Assembly (NCBI GenBank): GCA_045638085.1
Contig: JAZUAQ010000169.1
Coordinates: 1 to 10,270, forward strand
Reading direction: 5' to 3'
DNA: 10,270 nucleotides
DNA from: SIG459 sp045638085
GTDB taxonomy: Bacteria > Bacillota > Clostridia > Oscillospirales > Oscillospiraceae
Positions within the stretch are counted from its first letter, which is position 1. Every line of letters starts with the position of its first letter. Below the pieces are notes generated by a model that made no database searches, was not told the origin of the DNA, and worked only from the letters and a program-made list of their open reading frames with translations. The position numbers and the translations under genes were made by a program. Below are positions 1 to 4,719 of this stretch, piece by piece.

Positions 1-443
1 ACAAAGCTTGGGCAGGCGGTTTCGAAAACCTTCACGCTCTTTCCCTGCGCTTCTATGGCACGGCGGTAGGCTCCGCTGCGTATGCTGGCTTCGGTGGCGA
101 TAACGCCTATGCGTCCCGTTTCCGTTGCCTCGCAGGCGGCAATGGCGGCAGAATCGATAACGCCGAAAAAGGGTACATCGAAACTCTCGCGCAGCTTGTC
201 CAGCGCATTGCTGGAAACAGTTCCGCAGGCAACCAGTATGGCCTTCACATCCCTTTTCTGCAGAAATTCCGCGTTTTGCAAGGCAAGGCGGGTAATATCC
301 TCCCTGCTTCTGGGGCCATAGGGCATATTTGCCGTGTCGCCGAGATATATTATATTTTCACAGGGCATTGTCTCCTCCAGGACCTTTGCGGCGGTGAGTC
401 CGCCCAGTCCCGAATCGAAGACGCCTATTGCTCTTCGGTCCAT
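1..443 (-). CDS. murI: glutamate racemase, N-terminal part (partial)
   Basis: Glutamate racemase interconverts L- and D-glutamate in the cytoplasm, supplying D-Glu for peptidoglycan. About 148 of the usual ~265 residues are present; the 3' part lies off the left edge. The N-terminus reads MDRRAIGVFDSGLGGLT, followed by GDTANMPYG near residues 35-43 and the first catalytic-cysteine motif VACGTVSS with Cys at about residue 73. The second catalytic motif (GCTHYP-type) is outside the window. The usual ACNT motif is ACGT here, a variant I recall from clostridial racemases. Two in-frame ATGs exist, at 449 and 443. GGAG at 457-454 lies 4 nt before the first and 10 nt before the second; I chose 443 because MDRRAIGVFDSG fits the family better. 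The family assignment is secure; the exact start is not. Confidence 0.93.
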   Translation of the reverse strand, partial: MDRRAIGVFDSGLGGLTAAKVLEETMPCENIIYLGDTANMPYGPRSREDITRLALQNAEFLQKRDVKAILVACGTVSSNALDKLRESFDVPFFGVIDSAAIAACEATETGRIGVIATEASIRSGAYRRAIEAQGKSVKVFETACPSF

Positions 444-481
444 TGGCATACTTCTCCAATTTAATTCCATTACAACAGTAT

Positions 482-510
482 ATTGTATTCTATTTACGCT
501 GCAATTACAA
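482..510 (-). promoter_or_regulatory. candidate sigma-A promoter for murI
   Basis: On the minus strand TTGTAA (510-505), a 17-nt spacer and TACAAT (487-482) lie about 40 nt before the murI start. An overlapping alternative uses TATACT a few bases downstream. This is a consensus match only. Confidence 0.4.
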
Positions 511-524
511 GCATAATTTATGTG

Positions 525-553
525 TGGAATTCTCGGGGCTGATTTGCTATAAT
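525..553 (+). promoter_or_regulatory. extended -10 promoter for the 593-1006 gene
   Basis: TGCTATAAT at 545-553 is a perfect extended -10 element. The -35 position (TGGAAT, 525-530, 17-nt spacer) is poor, as is usual when the TGn extension is present. A start near 560 would give a leader of about 33 nt carrying the ribosome site GGAAGGGGG (574-582). Confidence 0.6.
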
Positions 554-592
554 ATTATATAGGATATATCTTTGGAAGGGGGCTGCCGCCCA

Positions 593-1006
593 ATGAACAT
601 TGAACTGAGCGACAAGGAATTTCGCAGACTTCTTGACCTTGTTTACATCGGAAATTGGATATTGAATTCCACCCGCGGCGAGGACCGCTTCGAGGACTAT
701 GACCTTTTGCAGGAGAAGTTTTTCGCAATCTGCGCGAAAAACGGCTTTCGCGCCCTGAGCGAAAGCTATATGGGACATTATTTCCCCTCCAAGGCATATG
801 AGGAGGGCGGAATACACGAGGCCATCGCCGACTATGAGGACGCGGTTTTCTTCGACATCCTTGCGGAAGAGCTTGCGCGGCGCGATATGCTGGAGGAAAA
901 TCTAAGTCAGGACGATCTCCGCGAGTTGGCTGCGCGCATGGATGACTATATGGACGAGTTTGAGCGCAACGGAATTGATAATCTGAGCATAGAAACTGCC
1001 GAATAA
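593..1006 (+). CDS. small acidic hypothetical protein (137 aa)
   Basis: I do not recognise a named family. The 137-residue product is soluble, strongly acidic and mostly helical in appearance, with no signal peptide or membrane segment. The N-terminal stretch LLDLVYIGNWILNS (residues about 14-27) is the most motif-like part; I recall similar uncharacterised proteins from gut Firmicutes and Bacteroidetes but cannot name them. The C-terminal half is rich in Asp/Glu pairs. I chose ATG 593 because GGAAGGGGG lies 10 nt upstream; an in-frame TTG at 572 sits before that ribosome site and is unlikely. It is transcribed divergently from murI and ends in a strong terminator. Coding potential is well supported; function is unknown. 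Confidence 0.8.
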   Translation: MNIELSDKEFRRLLDLVYIGNWILNSTRGEDRFEDYDLLQEKFFAICAKNGFRALSESYMGHYFPSKAYEEGGIHEAIADYEDAVFFDILAEELARRDMLEENLSQDDLRELAARMDDYMDEFERNGIDNLSIETAE

Positions 1007-1029
1007 AAAATCCCCCCCTTGCCATAATA
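1000..1029 (+). promoter_or_regulatory. candidate sigma-G promoter of spoVAC
   Basis: CGAATA (1000-1005), a 17-nt spacer and CATAATA (1023-1029) closely match the forespore sigma-G consensus as I know it (TGAATA, 17-18 nt, CATACTA). The -35 overlaps the stop codon of the previous gene and the -10 sits in the terminator loop. Transcription would begin near 1036, downstream of the 5' arm, so this transcript could not form the hairpin. spoVA genes are sigma-G-dependent in Bacillus subtilis. Motif match only. Confidence 0.55.
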
Positions 1030-1050
1030 GGCTAAAAGGGGGATTTTTTT
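1005..1050 (+). terminator. rho-independent terminator overlapping the spoVAC control region
   Basis: The A-rich/C-rich arm at 1005-1016 pairs with GGGGGATTTTTT at 1038-1049 (12 bp), followed by the end of the T-run. It starts inside the TAA of the upstream gene and ends one base before the spoVAC ATG. Its loop and 3' arm also carry the candidate spoVAC -10 element and ribosome site. Confidence 0.85.
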
Positions 1051-1494
1051 ATGAAAATGTCCAAAAGCGAATACGCAAAATATATTTCCGACAAGATGCC
1101 GCCTTCACCCATCATCAAAGACTGCCTTATGGCCTTTCTCTTCGGTGGGCTGATTTGCTGCATCGGTCAGCTTGTCAATGACGCATGGAGCGCCTTCGGT
1201 CTTTTTAAAGACGATGCCGCCACCGCCACAACAATCTCAATGGTGTTTCTGGGCGCACTTTGCACGGGACTGGGCTTTTACGATAATCTGGCTAAATACG
1301 GCGGCGCAGGTACGCTCGTACCCATTACCGGCTTTGCCAACGCTGTGGCCTCCCCCGCCCTTGAGTTCAAAACCGAGGGCTTCATCTTAGGTGTGGGTGC
1401 AAAGATGTTCACAATCGCCGGACCGGTTATTGTTTATGGTGTTTCAGCAAGTGTAGTGTATGGACTTATTTATTGGATAACCACCCTATTCTAA
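1051..1494 (+). CDS. spoVAC: stage V sporulation protein AC (SpoVAC)
   Basis: SpoVAC is an integral membrane component of the spore inner-membrane channel that moves dipicolinic acid (Ca-DPA) into the forespore and releases it at germination. The 147-residue product has the family's usual length. After a short charged N-terminus it shows hydrophobic segments at about 28-54 and 64-84, then the signature GTLVPITGFANAVASPALEF (about 89-108), and ends with GAKMFTIAGPVIVYGVSASV and a last hydrophobic stretch. The N-terminal DCLMAFLFGGLICCIGQ block favours SpoVAC over the related SpoVAE. The ATG at 1051 lies 8 nt after GGGGG in the terminator arm; ATG 1057 is the alternative. No spoVAD or spoVAE follows, unlike the usual spoVACDE order. 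Downstream are two truncated copies of a spoVAC 3' end. Confidence 0.93.
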   Translation: MKMSKSEYAKYISDKMPPSPIIKDCLMAFLFGGLICCIGQLVNDAWSAFGLFKDDAATATTISMVFLGALCTGLGFYDNLAKYGGAGTLVPITGFANAVASPALEFKTEGFILGVGAKMFTIAGPVIVYGVSASVVYGLIYWITTLF

Positions 1495-1498
1495 CAAA

Positions 1499-1525
1499 AA
1501 GGCTTGACCGATTCGGTCAAGCCTT
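1499..1525. terminator. terminator between convergent spoVAC and the 1517-1990 gene
   Basis: A perfect 12-bp stem, AAGGCTTGACCG (1499-1510) and its complement (1514-1525), has an ATT loop. On the minus strand it is followed by TTTTT (1500-1496), so it is a convincing terminator for the minus gene, whose TGA lies inside the stem. On the plus strand the tail is AAATAATTTT, weaker but plausible for spoVAC. Confidence 0.85.
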
Positions 1526-1990
1526 AAATAATTTTCGGAAAAAGTTTTGGATTCTGTTTTTATACTGTGGGATTGGTTCTCCCAATGCCCAAGGGAGTGT
1601 AAATTCTGTGTCGATTGAGATGGTGAAATAATCTGATGTTTGCTCATTTGGTGATGAAAAGCCATCTGTTATGCGAAGATCGAAAGACAGACTGTCAGAA
1701 ATGTTGATTTTACTTTGCCCTATGTTTTCAACTTTCCCACATACGGTATAGTCGATCATTATATAATGGATGCAATCTTCCATTTCGTAGCTCATAGATA
1801 TTTCATCAGGCCTTGAAATATCAACACCGAATTGAGTTAGAAAGGCTTCAAGCTGCGGGAATTTACCTTTTATTTGCGTGTAATAATTGCGGCAATAATC
1901 ACAATCACAAAGGGTATGTCTTTGATAGTATTCTTTTGTTTTGTTCACATCTACTGCAAATACATAACCAGATATCTGAATTGTACTCAC
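1517..1990 (-). CDS. hypothetical protein with CDCDYC motif (157 aa)
   Basis: I do not recognise a named family. The soluble product starts with a beta-strand-like stretch (ISGYVFAVDVNKTKEYY), then carries a Cys-rich HTLCDCDYCRNYY motif at about residues 26-38 that could bind metal, then FPQLEAFLTQFGVDISRPDE and alternating strand-like segments. There is no signal peptide or membrane helix. I recall similar orphan proteins in clostridia but cannot name them. GTG at 1990 is chosen because GTGAGGTG (2003-1996) lies 5 nt upstream; GTG 1996 sits inside that ribosome site. It has its own strong promoter and a terminator, so it is a single-gene unit. It lies between intact spoVAC and the first truncated spoVAC tail. 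An orphan immunity or accessory protein is possible, but nothing in the sequence proves it. Confidence 0.8.
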   Translation of the reverse strand: MSTIQISGYVFAVDVNKTKEYYQRHTLCDCDYCRNYYTQIKGKFPQLEAFLTQFGVDISRPDEISMSYEMEDCIHYIMIDYTVCGKVENIGQSKINISDSLSFDLRITDGFSSPNEQTSDYFTISIDTEFTLPWALGEPIPQYKNRIQNFFRKLFKA

Positions 1991-2012
1991 AGGCACACCT
2001 CACTTTTATTTT

Positions 2013-2041
2013 ATTATACAACACTGCCGTCTTCTTGTAAA
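2013..2041 (-). promoter_or_regulatory. strong sigma-A promoter of the 1517-1990 gene
   Basis: On the minus strand TTTACA (2041-2036), a 17-nt spacer and a perfect TATAAT (2018-2013) lie just before the ribosome site. One GTCCTA box (2058-2072) lies 16 nt upstream of the -35. Confidence 0.7.
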
Positions 2042-2057
2042 TGTTTTCAAAGATTTA

Positions 2058-2097
2058 GTCCTAACAGAACACGAATGCATGGGTCCTAACTGGACAC
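2058..2097 (+). repeat. pair of 15-nt GTCCTA boxes, copy 1
   Basis: GTCCTAACAGAACAC (2058-2072) and GTCCTAACTGGACAC (2083-2097) are direct repeats with starts 25 nt apart. The second contains the short inverted repeat GTCC/GGAC. The same pair with the same 25-nt periodicity occurs at 3279-3318, again right before a spoVAC tail. Repeated boxes at an element end recall insertion-sequence termini (for example IS21-like), but no transposase is present. Confidence 0.7.
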
Positions 2098-2102
2098 AAG
2101 CA

Positions 2103-2222
2103 GAGGGTTTTGTCCTGGGTGTTGGAGCCAAGATGTTCACTATTGCAGGGCCTGTGATTGTCTACGGCGTAAGCGCAAGCGTGGTATATGGGCTGATTTA
2201 TTGGATAAGCACACTATTTTGA
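2103..2222 (+). pseudogene. truncated spoVAC 3' fragment, copy 1
   Basis: Codons 2103-2222 encode 39 residues, EGFVLGVGAKMF through YWISTLF and TGA, that align without gaps to the last 39 residues of the SpoVAC at 1051-1494. Only two residues differ (Ile to Val, Thr to Ser), yet by my count 30 of 120 bases differ, nearly all silent. No start codon or upstream spoVAC sequence is present: homology stops at about 2100, where the GTCCTA boxes begin. The fragment is followed by its own terminator (2249-2283). It appears to come from a diverged spoVAC allele, not from a recent copy of the neighbour. Confidence 0.9.
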
Positions 2223-2248
2223 TTGTAATGCATGCAATGACAATTCGT

Positions 2249-2283
2249 AATCCACAGATGCTATTGCGCATCTGTGGATTTTT
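2249..2283 (+). terminator. terminator after spoVAC fragment 1
   Basis: AATCCACAGATG (2249-2260) pairs perfectly with CATCTGTGGATT (2269-2280) around an 8-nt loop, followed by more T (T-run 2279-2283). It differs in sequence from the terminator after intact spoVAC. Confidence 0.8.
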
Positions 2284-2292
2284 CCGTATAAT
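2264..2292 (+). promoter_or_regulatory. candidate promoter of the 2331-3182 gene
   Basis: A perfect TATAAT (2287-2292) lies 17 nt after TTGCGC (2264-2269); only the TTG of the -35 matches consensus, and it sits in the preceding terminator's loop and 3' arm. Confidence 0.45.
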
Positions 2293-2330
2293 AAAATTAT
2301 CTAAATTGCTTGAGAACTGAGGTGAGATAA

Positions 2331-3182
2331 GTGGCGCGTAAGGCAAAAAAGCGACTACACCAAATGCCACCATTATCCTTTGTGGACAAGCTAACATACC
2401 TGAGCATTTTTATATTACTATGTGCAACATATGTTGTTCTGCTATTCGGCCCACTGTATTTCCGTCATAAAATCGCTTTTTCTGATACCGCAGTCATTGC
2501 GGCGGATGCTAATGCCAGCTTGTGGTGGCTTATAGTGCCGTTTATGACTTTCTTCCTGATGACCTTTATTTTATGGTTGCAATTCTATCAAAAACGAATC
2601 CCAATCTTTGGCCGAAGAAATTTTAAGTACGGTCCTCCGACTTGGCCCAAGGTTTACCCTTTATTCATGAAGAATAAACCTCCTGTGTGGGTTAGCGAAA
2701 GGAAAAAGAAAGAGCGAAAGAAAATTGCTGTTATTCTGTTGGTTGTACTTCTGGGCAGCTTTATTCCTTTGCCTTGGTCTTTGTATGGGCGAGACTGCTT
2801 GTACTATGATGGAAGCATTATTCAGTATAATATGTTTAACCGTCCAACGGATGAATTTTCATCCGGCGACATTACAGACATCGAAATCGGTACCTTCCAC
2901 TACAGTAACGGAAGGTACCATACATCACTGCACTTTGGAGTTCGGTTGGTGTTCAAAACAGACAGCGGAAGGAAATATATTTTTGAACATCGTGACTTTC
3001 AAAACGATGCAAGTTCCGAAACTCGCTACTGGTTTGAGTGGATGTTGACTGTTAAAAAGCTCTATGATCCGGGAATTATTCATTATGACGGATTAGAGAA
3101 TTTGGATCGTGTTATTGCGGATAGGAATCTAAGCCAAGAAGGCGTCCAGATGTTGTATCAGTTATTTGATCAGTATAATTAA
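2331..3182 (+). CDS. three-helix membrane protein of unknown function (283 aa)
   Basis: The product begins with a basic segment (MARKAKKRLHQ), then shows hydrophobic helices at about residues 21-44, 64-86 and 131-150. A very basic loop (about 113-130, with ERKKKERKK) precedes the third helix. The last ~130 residues form a hydrophilic domain with alternating strands (YYDGSIIQYNMFN, SGDITDIEIGTFHY, VRLVFKTDSGRKYIF) and a final helix. This pattern loosely resembles bacterial PH-like (bPH) domains, which is inference from strand spacing only. GTG 2331 is the start, with GAGGTGA (2319-2325) 5 nt upstream. The gene stands alone between terminators and between the two spoVAC fragments. I cannot name a family or function. 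Confidence 0.82.
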   Translation: MARKAKKRLHQMPPLSFVDKLTYLSIFILLCATYVVLLFGPLYFRHKIAFSDTAVIAADANASLWWLIVPFMTFFLMTFILWLQFYQKRIPIFGRRNFKYGPPTWPKVYPLFMKNKPPVWVSERKKKERKKIAVILLVVLLGSFIPLPWSLYGRDCLYYDGSIIQYNMFNRPTDEFSSGDITDIEIGTFHYSNGRYHTSLHFGVRLVFKTDSGRKYIFEHRDFQNDASSETRYWFEWMLTVKKLYDPGIIHYDGLENLDRVIADRNLSQEGVQMLYQLFDQYN

Positions 3183-3212
3183 TAGGGGTACTAACGCGTA
3201 TCTAACTTACAT

Positions 3213-3247
3213 AAAAGCTCGGCAATGACAGAAGTTGCCGAGCTTTT
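3213..3247 (+). terminator. terminator of the 2331-3182 gene
   Basis: AAAAGCTCGGCAA (3213-3225) pairs perfectly over 13 bp with TTGCCGAGCTTTT (3235-3247) around a 9-nt loop. It lies 30 nt after the stop codon. Confidence 0.85.
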
Positions 3248-3278
3248 GCAGTTATTCGAGTTGCTTTGAAAAAATATG

Positions 3279-3318
3279 GTCCTAATGGAACACCTAGTAA
3301 TGAGTCCTACCTGACCAC
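3279..3318 (+). repeat. pair of 15-nt GTCCTA boxes, copy 2
   Basis: GTCCTAATGGAACAC (3279-3293) and GTCCTACCTGACCAC (3304-3318) repeat the arrangement at 2058-2097, with starts 25 nt apart and a spoVAC tail directly after. They are more degenerate than copy 1. Confidence 0.65.
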
Positions 3319-3323
3319 AAGCA

Positions 3324-3443
3324 TAGGGCTTCGTTTTGGTCTTGGGTGCCAAGGTGTTTACAATAGCGGGGCCTGTGATTGTCTACGGCGTAAGCGCAAG
3401 CGTGGTATATGAGCTGATTTATTGGATTTGGGATATGCTGTAA
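3324..3443 (+). pseudogene. truncated spoVAC 3' fragment, copy 2
   Basis: In the spoVAC frame this encodes GFVLVLGAKVFTIAG through YELIYWIWDML and TAA. The Glu codon that opens the homologous block in copy 1 is TAG here, and the last five residues have diverged, so it is more decayed. The core 3369-3427 matches 2148-2206 in copy 1 at 58 of 59 bases, while both flanks are far less alike. There is no start codon, and homology begins right after the second GTCCTA box pair. It is followed by its own hairpin terminator. Confidence 0.88.
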
Positions 3444-3447
3444 AAAT

Positions 3448-3477
3448 GCCGCCTGTTTAAAGCAGGCGGCTTTTTTT
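3448..3477. terminator. terminator between spoVAC fragment 2 and the 3476-4534 gene
   Basis: GCCGCCTG (3448-3455) pairs with CAGGCGGC (3463-3470) around TTTAAAG, with TTTTTTT at 3471-3477. The five A at 3442-3446 give the minus strand a T-run too, so it probably serves the minus gene ending at 3476. Confidence 0.85.
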
Positions 3478-4534
3478 ATGTTATAGGAGAAAACCAGTCA
3501 GGTGTTGGCGGATAACATGCGTCCAATACGGGGATAACTTCCTTTTCTGCGGAAGCAAGTATCCGGAAGACTTGTATGAGGTGTGTTTCCAAATCTGCCT
3601 GATCCTGTGGATAGCGGAATGTTGAGCCAAGGCGATGCTCAAAGCCTGCACCGATATAACGAATTAATAGTCCAACGCCTTTGAACATAGGACCAACATC
3701 AATGTCCAGTAAAATGTAGTGTCCATTGGTCGTACGTTTTCGAATAAAGAAACATCCATATTCGTGTTTGATATACGTATAACCAAATTGTTTGCTGAGC
3801 TTCTTTAATACCGGCGCAACGGACAGCTTAGGGGCATTAAGCGTGGCATCACCGGGTGCAGAACAATCCGGAAGGAGCTTTTCAAAATAATTACTGGCAT
3901 TTTCAACCAATGGAACAATGCTTTGATTCAGAGCATCATATGCGGTCTGTTCTTCGTTGGACAGGCAGCATTCTACAAATCCCTTATAGCGCACACCAGG
4001 TAAAAGCTGCTTCATTGCTTCAAAATATGGGGTGGGATCATAAGTGCTTGTTCCGCTATGGATCACAATTTTTAAGTCGATACTGTTCCATCTCGGAAAT
4101 GCAGAATCACGATAGAGTGTAATACCGGATCCCTTGATACATGCAGGGGTATTATACGGTGCCCGGATGACAGCCGGAATCTGCTGCTCAAAAAAGTCGA
4201 TATCCTGATAGATAATATAAGCTTCACTAAGTCCATATCTGCGGTGAATCTTAGGCACAACAGATATGATCTCAGCTTCGGTACAACCGGTATTTTCTTC
4301 AATGTTTGATAAGTAAAGATGTTCTCCGCATTTGACAGGACGAGAACGCATTGGGCCAATATTAGGACAGTCCTTCATGATTTTTGGAAGACCGCCATAA
4401 TTGTCCTGGAAATAATATAGAAAACGGTCATAATGGAGAGATTGCTGATTCAGAAAGGTTCTGACGATTTCAGGACAATCGGAAAATGGAAGTTTTGTTC
4501 CAATTAAAAAACGATAAGTTTGAATTGCCAACAT
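3476..4534 (-). CDS. hypothetical protein (352 aa)
   Basis: I do not recognise this protein. It is probably cytoplasmic: no signal peptide or membrane helix is evident. Visible blocks are CGEHLYLSNIEENTGCTEAE (near residue 70), a strand-rich middle (ITLYRDSAFP, IDLKIVIHSGTSTYDPTPYF), a linker around SAPGDATLNAP, and a C-terminal block (YTYIKHEYGCFFIRKR, HYILLDIDVGPMFKGVGLLI). This suggests two domains. ATG 4534 (MLAIQTYRFL) is chosen because the G-run at 4549-4543 lies 8 nt upstream; ATG 4540 is only 2 nt from it. A promoter and terminator make it a single-gene unit. With the 1517 and 2331 genes it forms the AT-richer orphan block that follows spoVAC. Confidence 0.78.
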   Translation of the reverse strand: MLAIQTYRFLIGTKLPFSDCPEIVRTFLNQQSLHYDRFLYYFQDNYGGLPKIMKDCPNIGPMRSRPVKCGEHLYLSNIEENTGCTEAEIISVVPKIHRRYGLSEAYIIYQDIDFFEQQIPAVIRAPYNTPACIKGSGITLYRDSAFPRWNSIDLKIVIHSGTSTYDPTPYFEAMKQLLPGVRYKGFVECCLSNEEQTAYDALNQSIVPLVENASNYFEKLLPDCSAPGDATLNAPKLSVAPVLKKLSKQFGYTYIKHEYGCFFIRKRTTNGHYILLDIDVGPMFKGVGLLIRYIGAGFEHRLGSTFRYPQDQADLETHLIQVFRILASAEKEVIPVLDACYPPTPDWFSPIT

Positions 4535-4557
4535 GATCATCGCCCCCCCTTTTATTC

Positions 4558-4586
4558 AGTATATCGTGTAACTGTATAAAAGTAAA
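4558..4586 (-). promoter_or_regulatory. candidate promoter of the 3476-4534 gene
   Basis: On the minus strand TTTACT (4586-4581), a 17-nt spacer and TATACT (4563-4558) lie just before the G-rich ribosome site. A perfect TTGACA (4593-4588) nearby has no good -10 at normal spacing. Confidence 0.5.
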
Positions 4587-4645
4587 TTGTCAAACGCGGT
4601 TTCCGGATAATTCGACAGCAAAGGGAATAAATTCGCTCCGTCACC

Positions 4646-4661
4646 TGTTGACATTTCAACA
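4646..4661. promoter_or_regulatory. MarR-type operator O1 over the -35
   Basis: TGTTGA-CATT-TCAACA is a perfect 6-bp inverted repeat around a 4-nt centre. It covers the -35 hexamer and shares its arms with operator O2 downstream. Confidence 0.7.
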
Positions 4662-4676
4662 AAATTATGCTATCTT
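4648..4676 (+). promoter_or_regulatory. strong promoter of marR-degV
   Basis: A perfect -35 TTGACA (4648-4653), a 17-nt spacer and the extended -10 TGCTATCTT (TATCTT 4671-4676) predict a start near 4683. The -35 is inside one palindrome and the start site inside another. Confidence 0.8.
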
Positions 4677-4704
4677 GCAACTTGTTGATATTTCAACAAG
4701 TTGC
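4677..4704. promoter_or_regulatory. MarR-type operator O2 over the transcription start
   Basis: GCAACTTGTTGA (4677-4688) and TCAACAAGTTGC (4693-4704) are perfect 12-bp arms around TATT, directly after the -10. The core TGTTGA-TATT-TCAACA matches O1 except for one central base. The adjacent marR gene makes autorepression likely; the sequence could also fold as a leader hairpin. Confidence 0.75.
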
Positions 4705-4719
4705 CGCGGAGGTAGTATC

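Noticed and set aside
450..592. Possible riboswitch or small RNA between murI and the 593 gene
   Set aside because: Only divergent promoter elements and ribosome sites are visible; no conserved riboswitch or T-box core was found.
518..1025. Two minus-strand frames over the 593-1006 gene
   Set aside because: The plus-strand gene has an extended -10 promoter, a ribosome site and a terminator in the right places; the minus frames have none.
1813..2089. Plus-strand small frames over the 1517-1990 gene
   Set aside because: They cover the minus gene and its promoter; the minus gene has consensus promoter, ribosome site and terminator.
2103..2222. Expressed small protein from spoVAC tail copy 1
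   Set aside because: No start codon with ribosome site in frame; homology begins mid-gene after the boxes, so it is treated as a fragment.
2058..3318. CRISPR-like reading of the GTCCTA boxes
   Set aside because: Only two boxes per site, a 10-nt gap between them, degenerate copies and no cas genes.
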